Shown: in pieces, positions 52,337 to 60,141 of the stretch
Numbering within the stretch: position 1 is the first letter of the stretch
How the letters are laid out: each line of letters starts with the position of its first letter
NCBI RefSeq assembly: GCF_007097145.1
Contig: NZ_VJVZ01000004.1
Span: 186,001-250,000 of the forward strand
DNA from: Flavobacterium zepuense
GTDB taxonomy: Bacteria > Bacteroidota > Bacteroidia > Flavobacteriales > Flavobacteriaceae
Direction of reading: 5' to 3'
DNA: 64,000 nucleotides
Notes under the pieces: generated by a model
What the model saw: only the letters and a program-made list of their open reading frames with translations
What the model was told of the DNA's origin: nothing
The model's database searches: none
Made by a program: the position numbers and the translations under genes

Positions 52337-53485
52337 TTAAAACCGATTAATTGCCTCCGCTATTATTGCTTCATCCGCGCACAGTGAAAAGCGTATGTAA
52401 CCTTCGCCCGCTGTGCCAAACACCGTACCCGGAGTAAGGAAGATATGTTTGCCGTATAAAATCGTGTCTACATAAGCCTCAGCATTCTCTATCCCTGCAG
52501 GTAATTTAGCCCACACAAACAGTCCTGCCGTATTTCTATCATATGTGCAGCCTAATAAATCAGCCAGTTTAAAAATAAGGTTGCGGCGGCGGGCATATAC
52601 TTTATTCAGTTCGGTAAACCATTCCGGACCGCTATCAAGCGCAGCAACGGCACCCTTTTGTATACCGTAAAACATACCGCTATCCATATTGCTTTTTACT
52701 TTTAGTACGGCATCAATCAGTTGGGTATTACCCATAACCATACCTACACGCCAGCCCGCCATATTAAAGGTTTTGCTAAGCGAATTAAGTTCCAGTGCTA
52801 CTTCTTTAGCGCCTTCAATCTGGAAAAGCGACAACTGTGCATCATCATTCAGCACAAAGCTATAAGGGTTATCATTAACCAACAGTATATTATGTTTTGT
52901 AGCAAAGGCAACCAGTTTTTCGAACATTGCCCTGCTGCCTTTAGCGCCCGTAGGCATGTGCGGGTAGTTGACCCACATTATCTTTACTGCTGACAGATCC
53001 TGAGCTTCTAACGCCTCAAAATCAGGTTCCCAATTATTGGTTTCAGAAAGGTTATAAAACACAGGCTCTGCTCCTACAAGCTTGGTTGCCGATGTATACG
53101 TTGGATACCCCGGATTAGGAATAAGCACCTTGTCGCCCTCGTTTAAAAAGGCCATGCTTATATGCATAATACCTTCTTTACTGCCCATTAAGGGTAAAAT
53201 TTCGTTAACCGGGTTAAGGCTTACACCAAAGTGGCTACTGTAAAATACAGCAATAGCTTCGCGCAGTTCGGGCAGGCCCTGGTAGCTTTGGTATTCGTGC
53301 GCCTTGGCATCAGTCATAGCATTGCTAATAGCAGCTATCACTGCCTGCGATGGTGGTAAATCAGGGCTGCCAATACCCATATTGATTACTTTCTTGCCAT
53401 CGGCTATCATTTGGCGCACTTCACGTAACTTACCCGAAAAGTAGTATTCTTTTACGTCGTCCAGTCGTTTTGCAGGTACTATCAT
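52337..53485 (-). CDS. Class I PLP aminotransferase of the aromatic operon
   Basis: A 382-residue fold-type I aminotransferase. Schiff-base Lys238 lies in NSLSKTFNMAGWRVG. VNYPHMPTG (172-180) carries a His where the usual motif is NPNNPTG, and VNDNPYSF binds PLP. The gene lies between pheA and tyrA, and its ATG overlaps the pheA end by four bases. It is therefore the likely transaminase converting phenylpyruvate and hydroxyphenylpyruvate (or prephenate) to the amino acids. Related proteins are often annotated as aspartate or LL-diaminopimelate aminotransferases, so the specificity is inferred from context. Confidence 0.88.
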   Translation of the reverse strand: MIVPAKRLDDVKEYYFSGKLREVRQMIADGKKVINMGIGSPDLPPSQAVIAAISNAMTDAKAHEYQSYQGLPELREAIAVFYSSHFGVSLNPVNEILPLMGSKEGIMHISMAFLNEGDKVLIPNPGYPTYTSATKLVGAEPVFYNLSETNNWEPDFEALEAQDLSAVKIMWVNYPHMPTGAKGSRAMFEKLVAFATKHNILLVNDNPYSFVLNDDAQLSLFQIEGAKEVALELNSLSKTFNMAGWRVGMVMGNTQLIDAVLKVKSNMDSGMFYGIQKGAVAALDSGPEWFTELNKVYARRRNLIFKLADLLGCTYDRNTAGLFVWAKLPAGIENAEAYVDTILYGKHIFLTPGTVFGTAGEGYIRFSLCADEAIIAEAINRF

Positions 53486-54309
53486 GCTTGTACTTTTTTA
53501 TATTCGCCCAATACTTTAAAATGGGTGGTCATTAATTCTATTATTGCTTTCGCTTTTTCATAATGCTTGTACTTTTCAAAAGTAACATCCACAAAAAAAG
53601 AATATTTAAATGGTGTCTCGGCAATGGGCATACTCTGTATCTTAGTCAGGTTCAGCTTGCAGTTGTTCATTACATTAAGCACCGTTGCCAGGCTGCCGGG
53701 CGTATCATCCAACTCAAATTTGATTGATGCCTTATTAATCTCATCTTTAGGTATGGCCTTGTTTTGTGTCTTGATAATCACAAAGCGCGTCTGGTTATTT
53801 TTTATATTATGGATGCCTGCCGCCAGTATACTCAACCCAAACATTTGTGCGGCAATGGGGCTGCCCACTGCAGCTATCCCTTTAAGGTTGCCCTCACGGA
53901 TAAGCCTTGCACTTTCGGCAGTATCGGCGCTTTCTACCAGTTTTATATGCGGATATTTTGCAAAGAATTCGCTGCACTGCAACAATGCCATAGGGTGCGA
54001 GTGTATCTCTTTAATATCTTCTACCATTTGCCCCTCCAGCGCCATAAGGTTCATGTTGATGTTTAAAATATGCTCGCCTATTATGTGCAGGTTGTTATGG
54101 TCTATCAAAGCGTAATTAGGGATAATAGACCCCGCAATACTATTCTCCAGCGCCATAATGCCCAACCCGGTGCGGTTTTGCACCAGGCTTTGTACCAGTA
54201 TAGGGAAAGACATGCACTCTTCCAGTGTAACATCGGCACCAAAATACTCTCCCGCTACCTGATGGTGAAACGACCCTTTAATTCCCTGTATTGCAATTTT
54301 TGTCTCCAT
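53482..54309 (-). CDS. pheA: Prephenate dehydratase
   Basis: Converts prephenate to phenylpyruvate. The 275 residues hold the periplasmic-binding-like catalytic part (KIAIQGIKGSFHHQVA, IMALENSIAGSI, and the signature NNQTRFVII with Thr174-Arg175-Phe176). A C-terminal ACT domain runs from about 191 to 272; the usual GALV and ESRP regulatory motifs appear as GSLA and QSMP, so feedback by Phe is likely but altered. No chorismate mutase is fused; that activity lies in the fourth gene. First gene of the operon, directly behind an attenuator. Confidence 0.95.
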   Translation of the reverse strand: METKIAIQGIKGSFHHQVAGEYFGADVTLEECMSFPILVQSLVQNRTGLGIMALENSIAGSIIPNYALIDHNNLHIIGEHILNINMNLMALEGQMVEDIKEIHSHPMALLQCSEFFAKYPHIKLVESADTAESARLIREGNLKGIAAVGSPIAAQMFGLSILAAGIHNIKNNQTRFVIIKTQNKAIPKDEINKASIKFELDDTPGSLATVLNVMNNCKLNLTKIQSMPIAETPFKYSFFVDVTFEKYKHYEKAKAIIELMTTHFKVLGEYKKVQA

Positions 54310-54320
54310 ACGTTTTAGGC

Positions 54321-54349
54321 AAAAAAAAATCCCGATTTACATCGGGATT
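54321..54349 (-). terminator. Attenuator terminator before pheA
   Basis: On the minus strand AATCCCGAT (54349-54341) and ATCGGGATT (54336-54328) form a perfect 9-bp stem with a GTAA loop, followed by at least eight T. It ends 11 bases before the pheA ATG, so it can only act on the pheA transcript itself. Confidence 0.9.
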
Positions 54350-54400
54350 ATATCTATTGTTTTAATTTCTTTTTAAGTTCTTATACAACAATACAACCCC
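54344..54400 (-). promoter_or_regulatory. Predicted antiterminator helix
   Basis: Leader segment GGGGTTGTATT (54400-54390) can pair with GATATAATCCC (54354-54344) over 11 bp including three G-U pairs. The second segment contains the AATCCC that forms the 5' arm of the terminator, so the two structures exclude each other. A ribosome stalled at leader codons 10-14 would leave the first segment free; a ribosome at the leader stop (54383-54381) would be expected to cover or disturb it. Confidence 0.75.
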
Positions 54401-54455
54401 TGTCCTCGTTCCAGAAGAAATAAAAATAGGTGTTAAAAAATACTGTCGTGTTCAT
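54381..54455 (-). CDS. Phe/Tyr-rich leader peptide of the pheA operon (24 aa)
   Basis: ATG at 54455 opens a 24-codon frame that ends in TAA at 54381. Residues 6-15 read FFNTYFYFFW, giving five Phe, two Tyr and one Trp among 24 residues; the peptide starts MNTTV and ends NEDRGCIVV. It precedes a terminator and pheA and overlaps the antiterminator segment. This is the design of attenuation leader peptides such as enteric pheL: shortage of charged tRNA-Phe or tRNA-Tyr stalls the ribosome and allows read-through. It was missed by length-limited ORF calling. Confidence 0.88.
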   Translation of the reverse strand: MNTTVFFNTYFYFFWNEDRGCIVV

Positions 54456-54474
54456 GTTGTGTATTGCTATTTGG

Positions 54475-54504
54475 CTAAAGTAGGAAATTTTTTAATTGCC
54501 CAAA
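54475..54504 (-). promoter_or_regulatory. Promoter of the pheA leader
   Basis: Minus strand TTTG (54504-54501), 18 bases, TACTTTAG (54482-54475, one mismatch to TAnnTTTG). Initiation near 54470 gives a leader of about 160 bases that includes the leader peptide and attenuator. Confidence 0.55.
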
Positions 54505-54583
54505 CAAAAAAGTAAAAAAAATTAATCTCTTGTAAAATATGATACCTGGGTTTGCACATCATCGGGCATGTTAGCAGTAAGTT

Positions 54584-54970
54584 TTAAACAAGTTCGTTTT
54601 CATTAAGGGTAACAATCGTGTAGGCCATATCGGCTACTATCGGGTCAAATGATGTTATATTTAATGTTTCTCCCTCAACAAACCACATATCGGTTTGGGT
54701 GTCATTAGCCTCGCAATCTGTATTGTAGCCCACAAATTTAATATCTCCATCAGCAAAAAATTCCTGGTAATCCCTATTGGATGGGCAATCGTGCACATAG
54801 TTTTGAAAGGCACCACCGTTTATAGTTCCACCCTTAATAAACCATTTACCTAATATCAGTTGTTTGTAATCCTGCAATATCGGTGCAACGGCATCGTCGT
54901 CAGATGAACAGGCCGTTAAACACAGCATCATTACCAATAAAACCAGCGCTTTTGCGTTTATCTTTTTCAT
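54584..54970 (-). CDS. Lipocalin-like lipoprotein, C-terminus probably frameshifted
   Basis: A 128-residue lipoprotein: signal MKKINAKALVLLVMMLCLTAC with lipidation at Cys21, then an acidic linker (SSDDD) and a small beta-rich domain (LILGKWFIKGG ... YQEFFADGDIKFVGYN) typical of Flavobacterial lipocalin-like lipoproteins. The frame stops after NENELV. One extra T in the preceding T-run would continue it as LKLTANMPDDVQTQVSYFTR plus one Asp and a stop at 54524-54522, a natural-looking end. A one-base deletion or a sequencing error is likely. Cell-surface or periplasmic; function unknown. Confidence 0.75.
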   Translation of the reverse strand: MKKINAKALVLLVMMLCLTACSSDDDAVAPILQDYKQLILGKWFIKGGTINGGAFQNYVHDCPSNRDYQEFFADGDIKFVGYNTDCEANDTQTDMWFVEGETLNITSFDPIVADMAYTIVTLNENELV

Positions 54971-54986
54971 GTTTATAATTTTGCAG

Positions 54987-54994
54987 CGAATATA
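54987..54994 (-). promoter_or_regulatory. Putative promoter of the lipoprotein gene
   Basis: Minus strand TATATTCG has one mismatch to TAnnTTTG, with TTG 20 bases upstream of it; the ATG at 54970 follows 16 bases later. Confidence 0.4.
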
Positions 54995-55033
54995 TAAATT
55001 ACCACCAACTGCCGCAACATTATAATTTCTTAG

Positions 55034-55041
55034 TATTTTTG
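55034..55041 (+). promoter_or_regulatory. Putative gldA -7 element
   Basis: TATTTTTG is an exact TAnnTTTG match 16 bases upstream of the gldA ATG. Confidence 0.5.
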
Positions 55042-55057
55042 CTTAAAATAAGTTACT

Positions 55058-55963
55058 ATGTCTATTGAGGTTAAGGATATTTCTAAAAGTTATGGCGAGC
55101 AAAAAGCGCTCGATGCTGTTTCATTTTCTATAAACAGGGGCGAAATTGTGGGTTTCCTAGGGCCTAACGGTGCCGGTAAATCTACCCTTATGAAAATTCT
55201 TACCACCTATATTAATGCTGATACCGGCGAAGCCCTTGTTAATGGCAACGATGTCAATGCACAGCAAAAGGCCGTACAAAAATCGGTAGGTTACCTGCCG
55301 GAACATAACCCGCTTTATTTAGACCTGTATGTGCGCGAATACCTTGCCTTTAATGCAGATGTGTATAAGGTTAAAAAAGACCGTATAGAAGAGGTTATAC
55401 AGCTTACAGGGCTTTCGCCCGAAGCCCATAAAAAAATTGGTGCACTCTCTAAAGGGTACCGCCAGCGTGTTGGGTTAGCCTCTGCATTGCTGCACGACCC
55501 TGAAGTGCTTATATTAGATGAACCCACAACCGGGCTTGACCCTAACCAGCTGGTGGAAATTCGCGACCTGATTAAAAACATTGGTAGAGACAAAACGGTA
55601 TTTCTTTCTACGCATATTATGCAGGAGGTAGAAGCTATTTGCGACCGTGTTATTATTATTAACCACGGAAAAATTGTTACCGACAAGAAACTTAAAAACC
55701 TTGTTAAGGATACCAAACAAGACCAGGTTATTGAAGTGGAATTTGATAACGCTGTTGCCGAAGTTTTATTACAAACCCTACCGGATATAGCAGCTATTAA
55801 AAATACCCGCGGCAACGTTTGGGAGCTAACGTTTGTATCTGAAAAAGATATGCGCCCTACCCTGTTTGATTTTGCCCATGATAACGGACTTAAAACCCTA
55901 CAACTTACCCTTAAGAGCAAAAACCTTGAAACCGTATTTAGGGAAATGACTAAAAAGAAATAA
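55058..55963 (+). CDS. gldA: Gliding-motility ABC transporter ATPase GldA
   Basis: A 301-residue ABC ATPase with Walker A GPNGAGKST (35-43), signature LSKGYRQRVG (about 134-143), Walker B VLILDEPTTGLDP (about 155-167) and the H-loop STHIM. A GldA-type C-terminal extension follows (about 220-301). Length and sequence fit GldA, which works with the membrane proteins GldF and GldG in Bacteroidetes gliding and adhesion. gldF and gldG are not adjacent, as in other Flavobacteria where gldA lies apart. One base after the stop a tiny acidic ORF begins. Confidence 0.9.
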   Translation: MSIEVKDISKSYGEQKALDAVSFSINRGEIVGFLGPNGAGKSTLMKILTTYINADTGEALVNGNDVNAQQKAVQKSVGYLPEHNPLYLDLYVREYLAFNADVYKVKKDRIEEVIQLTGLSPEAHKKIGALSKGYRQRVGLASALLHDPEVLILDEPTTGLDPNQLVEIRDLIKNIGRDKTVFLSTHIMQEVEAICDRVIIINHGKIVTDKKLKNLVKDTKQDQVIEVEFDNAVAEVLLQTLPDIAAIKNTRGNVWELTFVSEKDMRPTLFDFAHDNGLKTLQLTLKSKNLETVFREMTKKK

Positions 55964-55964
55964 T

Positions 55965-56078
55965 ATGTGCGGAGGTGCGTTACCCTGGTGGAAAGATGAA
56001 TTTGATAAAGATAAAGAGGATAATGATAACCCTGAAAATGATATCCCTACCGAGGAGCATGAGGATAATTGTGGGTAA
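55965..56078 (+). CDS. Tiny acidic protein downstream of gldA (37 aa)
   Basis: The frame starts one base after the gldA stop and reads MCGGALPWWKDEFDKDKEDN with 17 further residues (..PENDIPTEEHEDNCG). It is highly acidic with Cys at both ends (residues 2 and 36) and a WW pair. A palindromic terminator follows 20 bases later, so it belongs to the gldA transcript. No family is known to me. The non-random composition and tight spacing support a real gene, but conservation has not been tested. Confidence 0.5.
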   Translation: MCGGALPWWKDEFDKDKEDNDNPENDIPTEEHEDNCG

Positions 56079-56096
56079 TATCTGCATTAAAAATAA

Positions 56097-56124
56097 CAAA
56101 ACGCCGGAATATTCCGGCGTTTTC
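56097..56124. terminator. Bidirectional terminator of gldA and corC operons
   Basis: ACGCCGGAATATTCCGGCGT (56101-56120) is a perfect 20-base palindrome flanked by AAA and TTT. It lies between the gldA unit and the convergent corC-like gene. Confidence 0.88.
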
Positions 56125-56167
56125 GATATTTGTTCTTTGGAGCTGTAAACTGTCACTGAACACTAAC

Positions 56168-57445
56168 TTACTCCTTAATACTCTTAACCCTTACCTTGTC
56201 AATCTTAACACCATCCATAGCAACCACTTCCAGTTCAAAAAGATGCCATGCAAGCTTTTCGCCTACTTTAGGTATATAGCTAAGCTCGGTCATTATTAGC
56301 CCGCTAACGGTTGTAACCTCATAATCGGTGGTAAGCTCATCAAGGTCAAAATAGGTAAGAAAATCGTGTAGCGGGTAATGCCCGTCTACCATCCAAGTAC
56401 CATCATCCTGGGCCACGAGTTGGAACTCATCATCATAAAAATCAGATGCATCGCCCACAAGGGCTTCCAGAATATCGTTAAGAGTAATTATCCCCTGGAA
56501 AACACCATACTCATCGGTAACCAAGGCATAATGCACTTTGGTTTTTTTGAAAATTTCCAGTGCTTTATAAGCACTTGTATGCTCTATAAGGTAAACCGGC
56601 TCTATATTAATGTCTTTAAGGCTAAAGTTCTCTTTTTCGTAATTAGCAAAAATGTCTTTTAAAAGTACTACGCCAATAACATCGTCCAGGCTGTTGCCCT
56701 CGCATACCGGGTAAACCGAGTGCAGCTCTTCAAGCATGGTTTCCCTTATGCGGTCTTTATTAAAATCGGTAGAAAGGTAGGTAACCGATTTACGGTGCGT
56801 CATCAGTGAGTTAACCTTACGGTCGCCAATATGAAAAACGCGTTCCATAATATCGTGCTCAATTTCCTGAACCTCTCCCCCTTCGGTACCCTCTTTAATA
56901 ATGGCCTTGATTTCTTCCTCTGTTACCTTTCCGTCTGCCGTAGGGCGGATGCGGAAGATCCTTAAAAGAAAATCAGTACTCGATGTAAGGAGCCATATAA
57001 ACGGCGCTGTTATTATAGAGATAAACTTCATGGGCAGGGCTACCGCTTTAGCAATAGCCTCAGGGTAATTCAGGCCTATCCTTTTAGGCAGTAATTCTCC
57101 TAACACAAGCGAGAAAAATGTTAATATAACCACCACAATACCTACCGATATATTATCGGCATAGGGCTTCAGTACAGGGAAACCTTCTACAAAAACCTTT
57201 ACATCATCGGTAACCTTATCGCCGGAATAGATACCCGTTAAGATACCAATAAGCGTAATGCCTATTTGTACCGTACTTAAAAATTTGTTTGGCGCATTGG
57301 CCAGGTCCAATGCCGTTTGTGCACTGGCGTTGCCTTTTTTGGCAGCGGTTTCAAGGCGACTCTTTCGGGCAGAGATCAAAGCGATCTCACTCATAGAGAA
57401 CACCCCATTAAGTAATATAAGAAAAAATATTATGGCTATTTCCAA
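56168..57445 (-). CDS. CNNM/CorC-family (hemolysin-like) membrane protein
   Basis: A 425-residue protein with a DUF21/CNNM membrane domain (about 1-190, four helices, with GELLPKRIGLNYPEAIA), a CBS pair (about 205-330), and a C-terminal CorC/HlyC FAD-like domain (about 340-422, GTWMVDGHYPLHDF). Such proteins are linked to Mg2+ or Co2+ efflux. A relation to GldE, also of this family, was considered, but GldE usually lies near gldD and ssb. Last gene of an operon with hpt and adk. Confidence 0.9.
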   Translation of the reverse strand: MEIAIIFFLILLNGVFSMSEIALISARKSRLETAAKKGNASAQTALDLANAPNKFLSTVQIGITLIGILTGIYSGDKVTDDVKVFVEGFPVLKPYADNISVGIVVVILTFFSLVLGELLPKRIGLNYPEAIAKAVALPMKFISIITAPFIWLLTSSTDFLLRIFRIRPTADGKVTEEEIKAIIKEGTEGGEVQEIEHDIMERVFHIGDRKVNSLMTHRKSVTYLSTDFNKDRIRETMLEELHSVYPVCEGNSLDDVIGVVLLKDIFANYEKENFSLKDINIEPVYLIEHTSAYKALEIFKKTKVHYALVTDEYGVFQGIITLNDILEALVGDASDFYDDEFQLVAQDDGTWMVDGHYPLHDFLTYFDLDELTTDYEVTTVSGLIMTELSYIPKVGEKLAWHLFELEVVAMDGVKIDKVRVKSIKE

Positions 57446-57456
57446 TGGGTGCGGTT

Positions 57457-58032
57457 TTAGTTAAGCTTGTCTATTACCAGGCTTAACCTTTCGGTTATTT
57501 CCGCAATAGATCCAATACCGTCTACAGAATAATACTTTTCCTGCTTCTTGTAATATTCTATAAGAGGGGCAGTTTTTTCGTTATATTCCTGGTAGCGGTT
57601 ACGTATAAGGGCTTCGTCCTGGTCGTCGGCACGGCCGCTGGTTTTGCCGCGCTCTAAAAGGCGTGCTACTAATATATCATCATTAGCCTCAAGGCCTATG
57701 GTAGCTGTTATTTCCCAACCTTTAGAAATTATAAACGCATCCAGCTCATCGGCCTGTGCAACAGTACGCGGAAAGCCGTCAAACAAAAAACCTGCTGTAC
57801 CGGCATGTTTCTCTACCTCGTCCTGAAGCATCTTAATAGTAAGTGCATCGGGCACCAGCTCGCCTTTATCTATAAACGATTTGGCTTCTTTGCCAAGCGG
57901 GGTTTCATTTTTAATGTTAAACCTAAAAATGTCTCCGGTAGAAATATGGGTAAGGTTGTATTTTGTTCTTAAAAATTCGGCCTGGGTGCCTTTACCTGCG
58001 CCCGGTTTTCCAAAAAGTACAATATTGATCAT
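57457..58032 (-). CDS. adk: Adenylate kinase
   Basis: Interconverts ATP, ADP and AMP. The 191-residue short form lacks the zinc-type LID insert. P-loop GKPGAGKGT is at 8-16, STGDIFR binds AMP, FDGFPRT is the core motif, and the LID arginines lie in LLERGKTSGRADDQ. It sits 18 bases after hpt and 11 bases before the corC-like gene, forming a purine-related unit. Confidence 0.97.
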   Translation of the reverse strand: MINIVLFGKPGAGKGTQAEFLRTKYNLTHISTGDIFRFNIKNETPLGKEAKSFIDKGELVPDALTIKMLQDEVEKHAGTAGFLFDGFPRTVAQADELDAFIISKGWEITATIGLEANDDILVARLLERGKTSGRADDQDEALIRNRYQEYNEKTAPLIEYYKKQEKYYSVDGIGSIAEITERLSLVIDKLN

Positions 58033-58050
58033 TTTTAATATAATTGATTT

Positions 58051-58581
58051 TTATTCTTTTAACTGATACACCTGCGGCAAATTGCGGCCCAGCCCATTAT
58101 AATCCAGCCCATAACCCACTATAAACTTATCGGGTATCTCAAAGCCTATGTAATCTAAGGCAATATCCTTAGTATACGCCAGCGGCTTAAAGAAAAGGGT
58201 GGCAATTTTAAGCTGCTTTACCTTATGTACCTCAAATATCTTTTTAAGGGCCTCAATGGTATGCCCGGTATCTACAATATCTTCTATAACCACCACGCTC
58301 CTGCCCTCAAGGTTCTGGCTTAAGCCAATGAGTTCCTTAACGCTGCCTGTGCTTTCGGTACCCTCGTATGATGCCATTTTTACAAAGCTCACTTCGCAGG
58401 GGCCGGTGTAATGTTTGGCAAAATCGGCCACCACCATAAAAGATCCGTTAAGCACCCCTATAAATACGGGCACCTCTCCGGTTAGGTCGGCCTCTGTCTG
58501 TTTTGCCATGCGCAACAGTGCTGCATCAATCTCGGCAGCAGTAATAAATGGCACAAATTGCTTATCGTGAAGCTGTATCAC
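58051..58581 (-). CDS. hpt: Hypoxanthine phosphoribosyltransferase
   Basis: Salvages hypoxanthine and guanine with PRPP to IMP and GMP. The 176 residues contain the PRPP-binding motif VVVIEDIVDTGHTI (about 95-108) and the purine-side motif GFEIPDKFIVGYGLDYNGLGRNLP near the C-terminus. First gene of the hpt-adk-corC operon, with a TATATTTG element 28 bases upstream. Confidence 0.96.
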   Translation of the reverse strand: MIQLHDKQFVPFITAAEIDAALLRMAKQTEADLTGEVPVFIGVLNGSFMVVADFAKHYTGPCEVSFVKMASYEGTESTGSVKELIGLSQNLEGRSVVVIEDIVDTGHTIEALKKIFEVHKVKQLKIATLFFKPLAYTKDIALDYIGFEIPDKFIVGYGLDYNGLGRNLPQVYQLKE

Positions 58582-58609
58582 TACCTATGTATGGTTTAGA
58601 TATAAGTTG

Positions 58610-58617
58610 CAAATATA
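58610..58617 (-). promoter_or_regulatory. Promoter -7 element of hpt operon
   Basis: Minus-strand TATATTTG matches TAnnTTTG exactly, 28 bases before the hpt ATG. Confidence 0.5.
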
Positions 58618-58767
58618 CTAAAACGCTAACAGCAGCTTATACATGTGGGTTTATTTTGTAATAATTTTATCAATGTTAAATGTTTTTTAATATTCAGGGT
58701 GTTAATAAACTAAAGCCGTGAGAAATAAGTAAATTCGGATAGAATTACAATTTCACCAATTACCGCT

Positions 58768-60042
<1,275 letters not shown>

Positions 60043-60073
60043 TACATTTCATCTTGCTTTTAATTATTTTTTT

Positions 60074-60109
60074 AATCCTGCACCTTTAATTTAAGGCTGC
60101 AGGATTTTT
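60074..60109 (+). terminator. Terminator of the sugar dehydrogenase gene
   Basis: AATCCTGCA (60074-60082) pairs with TGCAGGATT (60098-60106), with an inner CCTT/AAGG stem and a TTTTTC tail. Confidence 0.88.
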
Positions 60110-60141
60110 CTTAATTTGGCAATTCCAAAAACATTCCTCAA

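Noticed and set aside
54584..54610. Programmed -1 frameshift in the lipoprotein gene
   Set aside because: The P-site codon GTT would have to re-pair with TGT, and no downstream stimulatory hairpin is visible; a plain indel explains it better.
56168..57445. Assignment of the corC-like gene as gldE because gldA is adjacent
   Set aside because: GldE belongs to the same family but typically lies with gldD and ssb; motifs here fit general CNNM/CorC proteins and the gene is operonic with hpt and adk.
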